Source: Rhodosalinus sediminis
Lineage (GTDB): Bacteria > Pseudomonadota > Alphaproteobacteria > Rhodobacterales > Rhodobacteraceae
Reading direction: 5' to 3'
NCBI RefSeq assembly: GCF_003385555.1
Contig: NZ_QOHR01000006.1
Coordinates: 62,001-126,000, forward strand
Length of the DNA stretch: 64,000 nucleotides
The stretch's first letter is position 1. Each line of letters begins with the position of its first letter. A program made the translations under genes and the position numbers. Positions 49,096-58,377 of the stretch are shown one piece after another. The notes beneath the pieces were generated by a model. It ran no database searches. It saw only the letters and a list, made by a program, of their open reading frames with translations, and was not told the origin of the DNA.

Positions 49096-50451
49096 TCACG
49101 CGGCGTCCAGCGCCGCCCCCGCGAGCCACGCGCGCCAGGCCGCCTTGGCGCGGTCGGTGTAGGCGCGGTAGCGCTCCCGCCGGCCCTTGCGCCCGCCCTT
49201 GAGGCCCTCGACCGGGCGGAAGAGACCGAAGTTCACGTTCATCGGCTGGAAGGTCCTGGCCTCCGCGCCGCCGGTGATGTGATGTACGAGCGCGCCCATG
49301 GCGCTGTCGGCCGGCGCGGTGGGCAGCGCCTGACCGAGGATCTCGGCCGCGGCGAGGCGCCCGGCGAGGAGGCCCATCGCCGCGGACTCGACGTAGCCCT
49401 CCACCCCGGTGATCTGCCCGGCGAAGCGGATGTTGGGCAACGCGCGCAGGCGGAGCTGGTCGTCGAGGAGCGTGGGCGAATTGAGGAAGGTGTTGCGGTG
49501 GATGCCGCCGAGGCGGGCGAATCGCGCCTCCTCCAGCCCGGGAATCATCCGGAAAACATCCGTTTGCGCGCCGTACTTCATCTTCGTCTGGAATCCGACG
49601 ATGTTGTAGAGCGTGCCGAGCGCGTTGTCGCGGCGCAGCTGCACCACGGCGTGGGGCTTCTCGTCGGGCTTGTGCGGGTTGGTCAGCCCCACGGGCTTCA
49701 TCGGGCCGTGGCGCAGCGTCTCGCGCCCGCGGGCGGCCATGACCTCGATCGGCAGGCAGCCGTCGAAGTAATCGGCCGTCTCGCCCTCGTGGAACTCGGT
49801 CTTGTCGGCGGCGAGCAGCGCGTCGATGAAGGCCTCGTACTGGTCCTTCGTCATCGGGCAGTTGATGTAGGCCTGCCGCTCCGCCTCCGTCTCGCCCTTG
49901 TCGTAGCGCGACTGGCGCCAGGCGGTGCCCATGTCGATGCTCTCGGCGTAGACGATGGGCGCGATGGCGTCGAAGAAGGCGAGCTGATCGGCGCCGGTGG
50001 CCCGCGCGATCGCCTCGCCGAGCGCGGGCGAGGTGAGCGGGCCGGTGGCGAAGATCCAGCGGCTCTCCCCGGGAAGCTCCGTGATCTCGGACTCCTGCAC
50101 CGTCACCCGCGGGTGCGCCCGGAGCGTCGCGGTCACTTCCTCGGCGAAGGGGTCGCGGTCCACGGCGAGCGCGCCGCCGGCCGGCAGGCGGTGACGGTCG
50201 GCGGTGGTCATCACGAGACCCTGCGCCGCGCGCATCTCCCAGTGGAGCTGGCCCACGGCGTTCTCCGCGTCGTCGTCGGAGCGGAAGGAGTTGGAACAGA
50301 CCATCTCGGCGAGATGGCCGGTGCGGTGCGCGAAGGTGCCGACCTTCGGCCGCATCTCGTGCAGCACCACGTCGACGCCCATTTGCGCGGCCTGCCATGC
50401 GGCTTCCGAGCCGGCCATGCCGCCGCCCACGATATGCAGTTTTTCCGTCAT
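49096..50451 (-). CDS. trmFO: Methylenetetrahydrofolate-tRNA uridine-5-methyltransferase TrmFO
   Basis: A 451-residue folate/FAD enzyme that makes m5U54 in tRNA. The FAD-binding loop is [38 protein letters not shown] and the cysteine-bearing [14 protein letters not shown] are signatures, and the FAD-contacting [20 protein letters not shown] is near the end. It is expected in organisms that use folate rather than SAM for this mark. It lies 22 bases upstream of the methyltransferase gene. Confidence 0.96.
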   Translation of the reverse strand: MTEKLHIVGGGMAGSEAAWQAAQMGVDVVLHEMRPKVGTFAHRTGHLAEMVCSNSFRSDDDAENAVGQLHWEMRAAQGLVMTTADRHRLPAGGALAVDRDPFAEEVTATLRAHPRVTVQESEITELPGESRWIFATGPLTSPALGEAIARATGADQLAFFDAIAPIVYAESIDMGTAWRQSRYDKGETEAERQAYINCPMTKDQYEAFIDALLAADKTEFHEGETADYFDGCLPIEVMAARGRETLRHGPMKPVGLTNPHKPDEKPHAVVQLRRDNALGTLYNIVGFQTKMKYGAQTDVFRMIPGLEEARFARLGGIHRNTFLNSPTLLDDQLRLRALPNIRFAGQITGVEGYVESAAMGLLAGRLAAAEILGQALPTAPADSAMGALVHHITGGAEARTFQPMNVNFGLFRPVEGLKGGRKGRRERYRAYTDRAKAAWRAWLAGAALDAA

Positions 50452-50490
50452 GCGCGCTATCTAGGCTCCTCGCCGGGGCGTGTCACGGGG

Positions 50491-51276
50491 TCACTGGCGC
50501 CAGTCTGGCGCGCGCTTCTCGAGGAAGGCCGATATCCCCTCGTTCGTGTCGCGGTCGAGCATGTTCTCGACCATGGCCGCGCCGGTGAAGTCGTAGGCCT
50601 GATCGAGCGGCATCTCGGCCTGGCGGTAGAAGGCCTGCTTGCCGATCTTCACGGCGGTGCCGAGCTTGCCCGCGATCGTCTCGGCGAGGGCCTGGGTCTC
50701 GGCCTCGAGCGCCTCGGGCGGCACGACGCGGTTGACGAGGCCGAGCTCGCGGGCGCGGGTGGCGTCCACGAACTCGCCGGTGACCAGCATCTCGAAGGCG
50801 TGCTTCAGGGGGACGTTGCGCGAGAGCGCGACCATCGGCGTCGAGCAGAAGAGACCGATGTTCACGCCGTTCACGCCGAAGCGCGTGCCCTCTGCGGCCA
50901 CGGCGAGATCGCAGGAGGCGACGAGCTGGCAGCCCGCGGCGGTGGCGATGCCGTGCGTCTCGGCGATCACGGGCTGCGGCATCTCGCGGATCGTCTGCAT
51001 CATGGTGGAGCAGCGCCGGAAGAGGTCGTCGAAGTAGCTCGCGCCGGCGTCCTCGGACTGCCGGCCCGCCTGCATCTCCTTGAGGTCGTGACCGGCGCAG
51101 AAGGCCTTGCCGCGCCCGGCGAGGATCACGGCGCGAATCGCGGTGTCCTCCCTCAGCGCGTCGAAGGCGGCCTTCAGCTCGGCGAGCATCCCGTCCGAGA
51201 GCGCGTTCAGCCGGTCGGGGGCGTTCATGGTCAGCCGGGCGACGGCGCCCGTGTCCGCGCGGTCCAAGAGCGTCAT
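50491..51276 (-). CDS. Enoyl-CoA hydratase/isomerase family protein
   Basis: A 261-residue crotonase-fold enzyme. The oxyanion-hole segments are GKAFCAGHDLKEM and ATAAGCQLVASCDLAVA. Where crotonases have the first catalytic Glu, this protein reads GVNGVNIGLFCSTPMVALSR, which is closer to the ECHDC3-like subgroup than to classical FadB, so full hydratase activity is uncertain. GGAGGA precedes the ATG at 51276. It is divergent from the thioesterase gene. Confidence 0.88.
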   Translation of the reverse strand: MTLLDRADTGAVARLTMNAPDRLNALSDGMLAELKAAFDALREDTAIRAVILAGRGKAFCAGHDLKEMQAGRQSEDAGASYFDDLFRRCSTMMQTIREMPQPVIAETHGIATAAGCQLVASCDLAVAAEGTRFGVNGVNIGLFCSTPMVALSRNVPLKHAFEMLVTGEFVDATRARELGLVNRVVPPEALEAETQALAETIAGKLGTAVKIGKQAFYRQAEMPLDQAYDFTGAAMVENMLDRDTNEGISAFLEKRAPDWRQ

Positions 51277-51333
51277 CTTGTCCTCCTCTCCTGTTCGCGC
51301 CAACTCTAGGCGCCGTGAGGACGGGAGGAAAGC

Positions 51334-51774
51334 ATGGCGACAGGCGACGACGGGCTCGCGATGGGGGCGGAGGCGCTCGCGGCCTTCATGGCACGCGAGT
51401 TTCCGCAGGTGGCGGCGGATTTCGCGATCGAGCGGGTGGCCCCGCGCGAGATCGACGTGCGCCTCCGGGTGGACGAGCGACACCTGCGTCCGGGCGGCAC
51501 CGTCTCGGGGCCCTCGATGTTCGCGCTGGCCGACGTCTCGGTCTATCTCGCGGTGCTGGCGATGATCGGGCCCGAGGCGCTGGCGGTGACGACGGGCTGC
51601 TCGATGGATTTCATGCGCAAGCCCGCCGCCGGCACCGACATGATCGCGCGCTGCCGGCTCCTGAAGCTCGGCCGCGTGCTCGCCGTGGGCGACGTGCTCT
51701 TATACTCCGAGGGTATGGACGAGCCGGTGGCGCGCGCGAGCATGACCTATTCGATCCCGCCCGCGCGGGGCTGA
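51334..51774 (+). CDS. PaaI-family (hotdog) thioesterase
   Basis: A 146-residue hotdog-fold acyl-CoA thioesterase. The helix segment GGTVSGPSMFALADVSVYLAV in sequence carries the usual Asp of the PaaI/YbgC active site. TTGCSMDFMRKP and GDVLLYSEG follow. It could hydrolyse products of the divergent enoyl-CoA hydratase-like enzyme. The stop codon lies inside the first copy of the 92-bp tandem array. Confidence 0.88.
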   Translation: MATGDDGLAMGAEALAAFMAREFPQVAADFAIERVAPREIDVRLRVDERHLRPGGTVSGPSMFALADVSVYLAVLAMIGPEALAVTTGCSMDFMRKPAAGTDMIARCRLLKLGRVLAVGDVLLYSEGMDEPVARASMTYSIPPARG

Positions 51775-52505
51775 GGCGCGCTCCTCGGCCCTGACGGGCC
51801 GCGTCGCGCGCGCGAGGAGCGACCGGAGGGAGTGACGCGCGCCCGCGGGCTGCGCGATCGAGCTGAGGCGCGCTCCTCGGCCCTGACGGGCCGCGCCGCG
51901 CACGCGAGGAGCGATCGGAGGGAGGGGCGCGCGCCCGCGGGCTGCGCGATCGAGCTGAGGCGCGCTCCTCGGCCCTGACGGGCCGCGCCGCGCACGCGAG
52001 GAGCGATCGGAGGGAGGGGCGCGCGCCCGCGGGCTGCGCGATCGAGCTGAGGCGCGCTCCTCGGCCCTGACGGGCCGCGCCGCGCACGCGAGGAGCGATC
52101 GGAGGGAGGGGCGCGCGCCCGCGGGCTGCGCGATCGAGCTGAGGCGCGCTCCTCGGCCCTGACGGGCCGCGCCGCGCACGCGAGGAGCGATCGGAGGGAG
52201 GGGCGCGCGCCCGCGGGCTGCGCGATCGAGCTGAGGCGCGCTCCTCGGCCCTGACGGGCCGCGCCGCGCACGCGAGGAGCGATCGGAGGGAGGGGCGCGC
52301 GCCCGCGGGCTGCGCGATCGAGCTGAGGCGCGCTCCTCGGCCCTGACGGGCCGCGCCGCGCACGCGAGGAGCGATCGGAGGGAGGGGCGCGCGCCCGCGG
52401 GCTGCGCGATCGAGCTGAGGCGCGCTCCTCGGCCCTGACGGGCCGCGCCGCGCACGCGAGGAGCGATCGGAGGGAGGGGCGCGCGCCCGCGGGCTGCGCG
52501 ATTGA
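51770..52505 (+). repeat. Eight tandem copies of a 92-bp unit
   Basis: Units start at 51770, 51862, 51954, 52046, 52138, 52230, 52322 and 52414, each exactly 92 bases. Copies 2-8 look identical except at the last end (GATTGA for GATCGA). Copy 1 carries several substitutions. Each unit has outer arms CGCTCCTCG/CGAGGAGCG around the hairpin GGCCC-TGAC-GGGCC, then a purine run GGAGGGAGGGG and the palindromes GGGCGCGCGCCC and GCCCGCGGGC. There are no spacers, so it is not CRISPR. It occupies the gap between the thioesterase stop and trkA. Confidence 0.95.
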
Positions 52506-52562
52506 CCGGCGCGCGGGCGCGTGCCAGTCAGGGCTGTCTGCAATGGCGGGAGAGACCGGCCG

Positions 52563-53939
52563 ATGAAGGTCATCATCTGCGGCGCGGGCCAGGTCGGCTG
52601 GCAGATCGCGCGGCATCTCTCGGGCGAGAAGAACGACGTCACCGTCGTGGACAACAACGCCGATCTCGTGCGCCGCGCGACCGACGCGCTCGACGTGCAG
52701 GGGCTCGCCGGGCACGCCTCCTATCCGGACGTGCTTGACCGCGCGGGGGCGCGCGACGCGGACATGATCATCGCCGCCACCTATTCCGACGAGGTCAACA
52801 TGGTGACCTGTCAGGTGGCGCATTCGGTGTTCTCGGTCCCGCGCAAGATCGCGCGGCTGCGGGCGCAGAGCTACCTGACGGCGATCTACTCGGACCTCTA
52901 CCGGCGCGACCACATGCCGATCGACGTGGTCATCAGCCCCGAGCGCGAGGTCGCCGACGCCGCGCTGCGCCGGCTTTCGGCGCCCTCGACCTTCGACGCC
53001 GAGAGCTTCCTCGGCGGCGGCGCGCAGCTTCTGGGGCTCCGGCTCACCGAGGCCTGCCCGGTGGTGAACACGCCGCTGCGCCAGCTGTCCGACCTGTTCT
53101 CGACCCTGCGGGCGGTGGTGGTCGGCGTGCGCCGGGAGGGCACGCTCTTCGCGCCCGAGCCGCGCGATCAGCTCTTTCCGGGCGACGCCTGCTACGTCGT
53201 CTCCCACGCCGAGGACGTGGGCCGCACGCTCGAGATCTTCGGCAAGTCGGCCAAGCGCACCGAGCGGGTGGTCCTCGTGGGCGGCGGCAACGTCGGCCTG
53301 ACGGTCGCGCGCGCGCTCGAGGGGCGCTCGGAGCGCATCCGCGCCAAGGTGATCGAGCGCGACCGCGCCGCCGCTGAGCGCGCCGCCGACGCGCTCGAGC
53401 GGACCATCGTGCTCAACGGCGACGGCCTCGACGTCGGGCTCCTGACCGAGGCCAACATCGCGCGCTCCGACGCCGTGCTCTGCGTCACCGACGACGATAA
53501 GACCAACATGCTCGCCGCGGTGCGCGCGAAGTCGCTGGGCTGTCCGATGGCGATCGCGCTCGTCAACGACCCGACGCTCGAGCCGCTGATGGACCCGCTC
53601 GGCATCGACGCCTACATCAACCCGCGCGCCACCACCGTGAGCTCGATCCTGCGCCACATCCGGCACGGCCGCGTGCGCGAGGTCTATTCCATCGGCGACG
53701 CCGAGGCCGAGGTGATCGAGGCGGAGGTGCTCTCCACCTCGCCCATCGCGGGCCAGCGCATCCGCGACACGGACTTCCCCGAGGGCGCGCTCGTCGGCGC
53801 GCTGCAGAAGGGCGACAGGATCGTCCGCCCGGACGCCGGCACGCGCATCGAGGAGGGCGACGTGATCGTGATCTTCGCGCTCGCCAAGGACGTCCCCGAG
53901 GTCGAGCGCCTGCTGCAGGTCTCGATCGACTATTTCTGA
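52563..53939 (+). CDS. trkA: Trk potassium uptake regulatory protein TrkA
   Basis: A 458-residue cytoplasmic NAD(H)-binding gating subunit. It has two RCK_N domains (IICGAGQVGWQIARHL at the start and VVLVGGGNVGLTVARALEG near residue 235), each followed by an RCK_C domain. GGAGAG lies upstream of the ATG at 52563. It pairs with trkH nine bases downstream. Its 5' leader would contain the end of the 92-bp array if transcription starts upstream of it. Confidence 0.96.
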   Translation: MKVIICGAGQVGWQIARHLSGEKNDVTVVDNNADLVRRATDALDVQGLAGHASYPDVLDRAGARDADMIIAATYSDEVNMVTCQVAHSVFSVPRKIARLRAQSYLTAIYSDLYRRDHMPIDVVISPEREVADAALRRLSAPSTFDAESFLGGGAQLLGLRLTEACPVVNTPLRQLSDLFSTLRAVVVGVRREGTLFAPEPRDQLFPGDACYVVSHAEDVGRTLEIFGKSAKRTERVVLVGGGNVGLTVARALEGRSERIRAKVIERDRAAAERAADALERTIVLNGDGLDVGLLTEANIARSDAVLCVTDDDKTNMLAAVRAKSLGCPMAIALVNDPTLEPLMDPLGIDAYINPRATTVSSILRHIRHGRVREVYSIGDAEAEVIEAEVLSTSPIAGQRIRDTDFPEGALVGALQKGDRIVRPDAGTRIEEGDVIVIFALAKDVPEVERLLQVSIDYF

Positions 53940-53948
53940 GCGCGCGCC

Positions 53949-55460
53949 ATGGCCCGGCTCTGGCAGCTTCCGCTCGTCCTGCTGCTCGCGGGGGTGTTCT
54001 GCGTCTCGATGGTGGTGCCGGCCGCCGTCGCGCTCGCGGCGGAGGAGTACGCGACGGCGCGCGCCTTCTTCTACGCGGGGCTTCTCGGCACGCTCTTCGT
54101 CGTGCTCGTCGCCGTGGCGCGCGGCGGCCGGCCGCCGGAGCGCGATTCGGTGCGCCAGCTCCTGGCGCTTCTCGTCGTGTTCCTCGCGCTGCCCGCGGGG
54201 CTCGCCGTGCCCTTCCACGAGGCGGTGCGCACGACGAGCTTTCTCAACGCCTACGTCGAGATGGTCTCCTGCCTGACGACGACGGGCGCGACGCTCTTCG
54301 AGCCCGAGCGCCTGTCGCCCGCGCTGCATCTCTGGCGCGCGCAGGTGGCCTGGCTCGGGGGGCTGTTGATCTGGACGGCGGCGGCGGCGATCCTCGCGCC
54401 GCTCTCGCTCGGCGGCTTCGAGGTCACCGCCTCGGGCGAACCGGGGCGCGCCGACGCGCGGCAACCGGCCTCGGCGATCGCCACGCCGCAGATGCGCCTC
54501 GCCCGCGCGGCGGGCCGGCTCGCGCCGGTCTACGCGGTGCTCACGCTGGTGCTCTGGCTCCTGCTGATGGCCTTCGGCGAGGCGCCGATGGCGGCGGCGA
54601 TCCACGCGATGTCGACGATCTCCACCTCCGGCATCTCGGAGGGCGAGGGGGTCGTGGGCGCGCGCGCGGGGCTCCTGCCCGAGATCGCGGTCTTCGCCTT
54701 CCTGTTTCTCGCCCTGTCGCGGCTCACCTTCTCCTCGGACACGCTGGCCACGGTGCGCACCGGGCTCCGGCAGGACCCGGAGTTCCGCCTCGGCCTCGTG
54801 ATCGTCGTCGCCGTGCCGCTCGTGCTCTTCCTGCGCCACTGGGCGGGCGCCTACGAGGTCGGGCAGGACGACAGCCTCGCGGAGGCGGCGCGCGCGCTCT
54901 GGGGCGCGAGCTTCACCGTCGCGTCCTTCCTGACCACCACCGGCTTCGTCAGCGCCGACTGGCAGGCCGCGCAGCTCTGGTCGGGACTCGGCACGCCGGG
55001 GCTCGTGCTGATGGGGCTCGCCATTCTGGGCGGCGGCGTGGCGACGACCGCCGGCGGCGTGAAGCTTCTGCGCATCTACGCGCTCTACCTGCACGGGCTG
55101 CGCGAGATGGAAAAGCTGGTGCACCCCTCCTCGGTGGGCCGCGCCGGGGGCTTCTCGCGCCGTCTGCGCCGGCAGGGCGCCTTCATCGCCTTCGTCTTCT
55201 TCATGCTCTTCGCGCTCAGCCTCATGGTGGCGAGCCTCGTCTTCGCCGCCTTCGGCAGCGGCTTCGAGGAGGCGATGGTGCTCGCCGTGGCGGGGCTGAC
55301 CACCACGGGGCCGCTCGTCGTCTGGGCGACCGAGGCGCCCGTCGCGCTCGCCGACCTCGCAGGCGGCGCGCGCCTCGCCTTCGCGGGGACCATGGTGCTC
55401 GGCCGCTTCGAGCTTCTGGCGATCGTCGCGCTCCTCTCGCCGGCGCTCTGGCGGCGCTGA
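53949..55460 (+). CDS. trkH: Trk potassium transporter membrane subunit TrkH
   Basis: A 503-residue channel-like transporter with about ten to twelve helices and four degenerate pore repeats. The selectivity-type segments MVSCLTTTGATLFEPER, AMSTISTSGISEGEG, VASFLTTTGFVSADW and VAGLTTTGPLVVW each carry the conserved glycine. It works with TrkA for K+ uptake. It ends 171 bases before hfq, in a separate unit. Confidence 0.95.
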   Translation: MARLWQLPLVLLLAGVFCVSMVVPAAVALAAEEYATARAFFYAGLLGTLFVVLVAVARGGRPPERDSVRQLLALLVVFLALPAGLAVPFHEAVRTTSFLNAYVEMVSCLTTTGATLFEPERLSPALHLWRAQVAWLGGLLIWTAAAAILAPLSLGGFEVTASGEPGRADARQPASAIATPQMRLARAAGRLAPVYAVLTLVLWLLLMAFGEAPMAAAIHAMSTISTSGISEGEGVVGARAGLLPEIAVFAFLFLALSRLTFSSDTLATVRTGLRQDPEFRLGLVIVVAVPLVLFLRHWAGAYEVGQDDSLAEAARALWGASFTVASFLTTTGFVSADWQAAQLWSGLGTPGLVLMGLAILGGGVATTAGGVKLLRIYALYLHGLREMEKLVHPSSVGRAGGFSRRLRRQGAFIAFVFFMLFALSLMVASLVFAAFGSGFEEAMVLAVAGLTTTGPLVVWATEAPVALADLAGGARLAFAGTMVLGRFELLAIVALLSPALWRR

Positions 55461-55631
55461 GGGGCGCGAAAACCGCCAAATCGGGTCTGGAATTCGCAGG
55501 CCACAGAACCCATACTCAAAGGCCGGACACGATGCCGCACCGCGGCGCCCGCGCGTCGCGCAACGACAGTCAAAACTCCCGGCAGCGCCGACGGCGTCCC
55601 GCAGGGATCAGAAGCAAAAAAGGGACATTGG

Positions 55632-55871
55632 ATGGCCTCGGACCGCCAGAACCTTCAGGACACCTTCCTCAACCACGTGCGCAAGACGAAGGTGCCGGTG
55701 ACGGTCTTCCTGATCAACGGCGTCAAGCTGCAGGGCGTCATCACCTGGTTCGACAACTTCTGCGTGCTGCTGCGCCGCGACGGGCAGTCGCAACTCGTCT
55801 ACAAGCACGCGATCTCGACCGTGATGCCCTCGCAGACGATCAACCTCTACGACGGCGACGACAATAGCTGA
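55632..55871 (+). CDS. hfq: RNA chaperone Hfq
   Basis: A 79-residue Sm-like protein that pairs sRNAs with mRNAs. The Sm1 motif is [20 protein letters not shown] and the Sm2 motif is [17 protein letters not shown] is the alphaproteobacterial form of YKHAIS. AAAGGGACATTGG precedes the ATG. The TGA is overlapped by the likely start of hflX. Its presence makes hfq-dependent sRNAs plausible in this genome. Confidence 0.98.
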   Translation: MASDRQNLQDTFLNHVRKTKVPVTVFLINGVKLQGVITWFDNFCVLLRRDGQSQLVYKHAISTVMPSQTINLYDGDDNS

Positions 55872-57147
55872 CACCGGCGATACCCCCGCGACCCGCGCGG
55901 CGGTCCTGCACCCCGACATCCGGACTGCGCCCGACCGGCGCGATCCCGGCTACGCGCTCGCCGAGGCGGTAGCCCTCGCCCGGGCGCTGCCGGGGCTCGA
56001 GGTCGTGTGGTCGGAAAGCGTGCGGCTGCCCAAGGCCAACCCCGGCACCTTCTTCGGCTCCGGCAAGATCGAGGAGATCGGCGCGCGGCTCCGGGCCGAG
56101 GACATCGGCCTCGTCCTGATCGACGGGCCGGTGACCCCGGTGCAGCAGCGCAACCTCGAGCGCGCGTGGAAGGTGAAGCTCCTCGACCGGACGGGGCTCA
56201 TCCTCGAGATCTTCTCGGACCGCGCCGCGACGCGGGAGGGCGTGCTGCAGGTCGAGATGGCCGCGCTCAGCTACCAGCGCACGCGCCTCGTGCGCGCCTG
56301 GACCCACCTCGAGCGCCAGCGCGGCGGGCTCGGCTTCGTGGGCGGGCCGGGCGAAACGCAGATCGAGGCCGACCGCCGCGCCATCGACGAACAGCTCGTG
56401 CGCCTGCGCCGCCAGCTCGACAAGGTCGTGCGGACGCGCAGCCTCCACCGCGCCGCGCGCGCGAAGGTGCCCTATCCGGTGGTCGCGCTCGTGGGCTACA
56501 CGAACGCGGGCAAATCCACGCTCTTCAACCGCCTGACCGGCGCGGAAGTGATGGCGAAGGACATGCTCTTCGCCACGCTCGACCCGACGATGCGGGCGAT
56601 CCGCCTGCCCGAGGGGCCGGAGGTGATCCTCTCGGACACGGTGGGGTTCATCTCGCACCTGCCGACGGAGCTCGTCGCCGCCTTCCGCGCGACGCTCGAG
56701 GAGGTGCTCGAGGCCGCGCTGATCCTGCACGTGCGCGACATCTCCCATCCAGAGACGGAGGCGCAGAAGCGCGACGTGGAGGCGATCCTCGAGGACCTCG
56801 GCGTCGCGGAGACCACGCCGCGGCTCGAGGTCTGGAACAAGCTCGACCTGCTCGCGCCCGAGGAGGCCGCCGCGGCGCGCGCCACCGCGGCGCGGCGCGA
56901 CGACGTGCTCGCGCTCTCGGCCTGGGAGGGCGAGGGCATGGCCGATCTGACGCAGGCCATGGCCGGCGCGCTCGAGGGCGAGCGGCGCGAGGAACGGCTG
57001 GACCTCGGCTTCGACGACGGGCGGCGCCGCGCGTGGCTCTTCGAGAAGGGCGTGGTCCTCGACGAGACGCAGGACGAGGCGGGCTATCACCTGCGCGTAC
57101 GCTGGTCGCCCAAGCACGCCGCGCAGTTCCGCGCGATGTCGGGCTGA
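55864..57147 (+). CDS. hflX: Ribosome-dissociating GTPase HflX (non-standard start)
   Basis: A GTPase that splits stalled ribosomes. The N-terminal domain ([16 protein letters not shown]) is followed by [20 protein letters not shown] and the G domain ([24 protein letters not shown]). The first ATG/GTG/TTG in frame is GTG at 56005. However, the 45 codons before it read as family sequence ([28 protein letters not shown]). The frame is open back to ATA at 55864, which overlaps the hfq stop, giving 427 residues, the length of E. coli HflX. AUA initiation coupled to hfq is inferred. A frameshift or a GTG start at 56005 are alternatives. Confidence 0.85.
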   Translation: MADTGDTPATRAAVLHPDIRTAPDRRDPGYALAEAVALARALPGLEVVWSESVRLPKANPGTFFGSGKIEEIGARLRAEDIGLVLIDGPVTPVQQRNLERAWKVKLLDRTGLILEIFSDRAATREGVLQVEMAALSYQRTRLVRAWTHLERQRGGLGFVGGPGETQIEADRRAIDEQLVRLRRQLDKVVRTRSLHRAARAKVPYPVVALVGYTNAGKSTLFNRLTGAEVMAKDMLFATLDPTMRAIRLPEGPEVILSDTVGFISHLPTELVAAFRATLEEVLEAALILHVRDISHPETEAQKRDVEAILEDLGVAETTPRLEVWNKLDLLAPEEAAAARATAARRDDVLALSAWEGEGMADLTQAMAGALEGERREERLDLGFDDGRRRAWLFEKGVVLDETQDEAGYHLRVRWSPKHAAQFRAMSG

Positions 57148-57154
57148 GCGCGCA

Positions 57155-57276
57155 CATCGGCCCTGACGGGCCTCTTCGCGCGGGGTCGTCTCCCGTGGCC
57201 GAAATCGCGCCCGCGTCCCGGGCGGTCGCATGACGCTTGAGCGCGTCGGCTCATCGGCCCTGCCGGGCCTCTTCGC
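57155..57276 (+). repeat. Two diverged copies of the 92-bp-array core motif after hflX
   Basis: CATCGGCCCTGACGGGCCTC (57155) and CATCGGCCCTGCCGGGCCTC (57252) each contain the GGCCC/GGGCC hairpin and are followed by TTCGC. Both are preceded by GAGCGCG, and the first begins at the hflX stop codon, just as the 92-bp array begins at the thioesterase stop. The rest of the gap to the LysR gene shows nothing further. Confidence 0.65.
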
Positions 57277-57335
57277 TTCGCGATCCGCCGCGCGGGGCGC
57301 GTTTCGGCGGACTGCGCCGGCGATCGGCCCGCCGT

Positions 57336-58307
57336 TCAGCCCGCGTCCTCGCCGGCCGCGCCCTCGAAGCCGAGCGTGCGCAGGGGTTCGCGCCGGCGCG
57401 TGGACCAGGTGAAAAGCTCGGTGGCGAGGCGGCCGGCCGGGCTGTCCTCGCCGTCGCTCTCGCGGGTGGCCACCCACCAGTCCAGGCCGAAGGGGTCTTC
57501 GTCCACCGGGCGGGTGACGAGCGTGCCGTCGGCGACCTCGGGCTCGACCGCCCAGCGGCTGAAGAGCCCCACGCCGAAGCCCGCGCGGATCAGATCGATC
57601 ACCGCCTCGGGCGTGGGCATCGGGCGGATGTTGCGCAGGGGCGCGTTCGGCCGGCCCACGAGCGCCTCCCACTCGAAGCCGGGCTCGGCCGCGATGGGAT
57701 AGGTGAAGAGCCGCTCGTCCCCGATCGCGTGGCTGTCGACGATGCGCTCGGCGGCGAGGCGATGCGCGGGCGCCATCGCCGCGACCAGCGGATCGGTCCC
57801 GAGGCGGCGCCAGCGCAGGCGGGGCAGGGCGGCCGGCCGGCCGTAGACGGTGACGACGTCCACCGCGCCCTCGGCCAGCGTGGTGATCGGGCGGGCCGTC
57901 GCCTCGCCCGAGAGGTCCACCTCCAGATCGGGCGCGCGCGCCTCGAGATGGGAGAGGAAATCGGGCAGCCAGTGCCAGCGGCTGTAGGTCGCCTGCCCGA
58001 GGCGGACGAGGCGGCGGTCGCCCGCCTGCTGCGCCTCGATCTCGCGCTCGATCCGGGCGAGTTCGCCGAGGCTGCGCGCCGCGAAATCGCGCAGCCGCTC
58101 GCCCTCGGGCGTCAGGCGCAGCCGCCCGCCCGCCGCGCGCCGGGTGAGGCGCGCGCCGAGGCGGCGCTCGGCCTCGCGCAGGCGGTGGCTGACGGCGGAC
58201 TGCGTCACCCCGAGCCGCGCGGCCGAGGCGGTGAGCGTGCCGGTCTCGGCGAGGGCGTCGAGCACGGCGAGGTGATGGAGGTTCAGCCGGGGCAGCATGC
58301 GCGTCAT
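57336..58307 (-). CDS. LysR-family transcriptional regulator
   Basis: A 323-residue regulator. The winged helix-turn-helix is LHHLAVLDALAETGTLTASA and LGVTQSAVSHRLREAERRLG. The effector domain has the segments LSGEATARPITTLAEGAVDV and GFGVGLFSRWAV. An MetR-like feature is YSRWHWLPDFLSHLEARAP, so an amino acid or intermediate of one-carbon/sulfur metabolism may be the effector. It is divergent from the EamA permease gene with a 70-base gap and probably controls it. Confidence 0.92.
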   Translation of the reverse strand: MTRMLPRLNLHHLAVLDALAETGTLTASAARLGVTQSAVSHRLREAERRLGARLTRRAAGGRLRLTPEGERLRDFAARSLGELARIEREIEAQQAGDRRLVRLGQATYSRWHWLPDFLSHLEARAPDLEVDLSGEATARPITTLAEGAVDVVTVYGRPAALPRLRWRRLGTDPLVAAMAPAHRLAAERIVDSHAIGDERLFTYPIAAEPGFEWEALVGRPNAPLRNIRPMPTPEAVIDLIRAGFGVGLFSRWAVEPEVADGTLVTRPVDEDPFGLDWWVATRESDGEDSPAGRLATELFTWSTRRREPLRTLGFEGAAGEDAG

Positions 58308-58377
58308 TAAATCATTTCATGTGACGACTGAGAATTGCGAACTTCTCTGCGGGCGCGTCCGGGCCTAGGGGAGGGGC

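Noticed and set aside
51770-52505. CRISPR array
   Set aside because: The units are directly adjacent without variable spacers, 92 bp is far too long for a repeat, and no cas gene is near.
51747-55124. Very long minus-strand open frames with a 92-residue periodic protein across the tandem array and trkA-trkH
   Set aside because: The 92-bp unit has no minus-strand stop in any frame, so all three frames stay open. The rest is the antisense of trkA/trkH in GC-rich DNA. There is no ribosome site, and the composition is Arg/Ala/Pro shadow protein.
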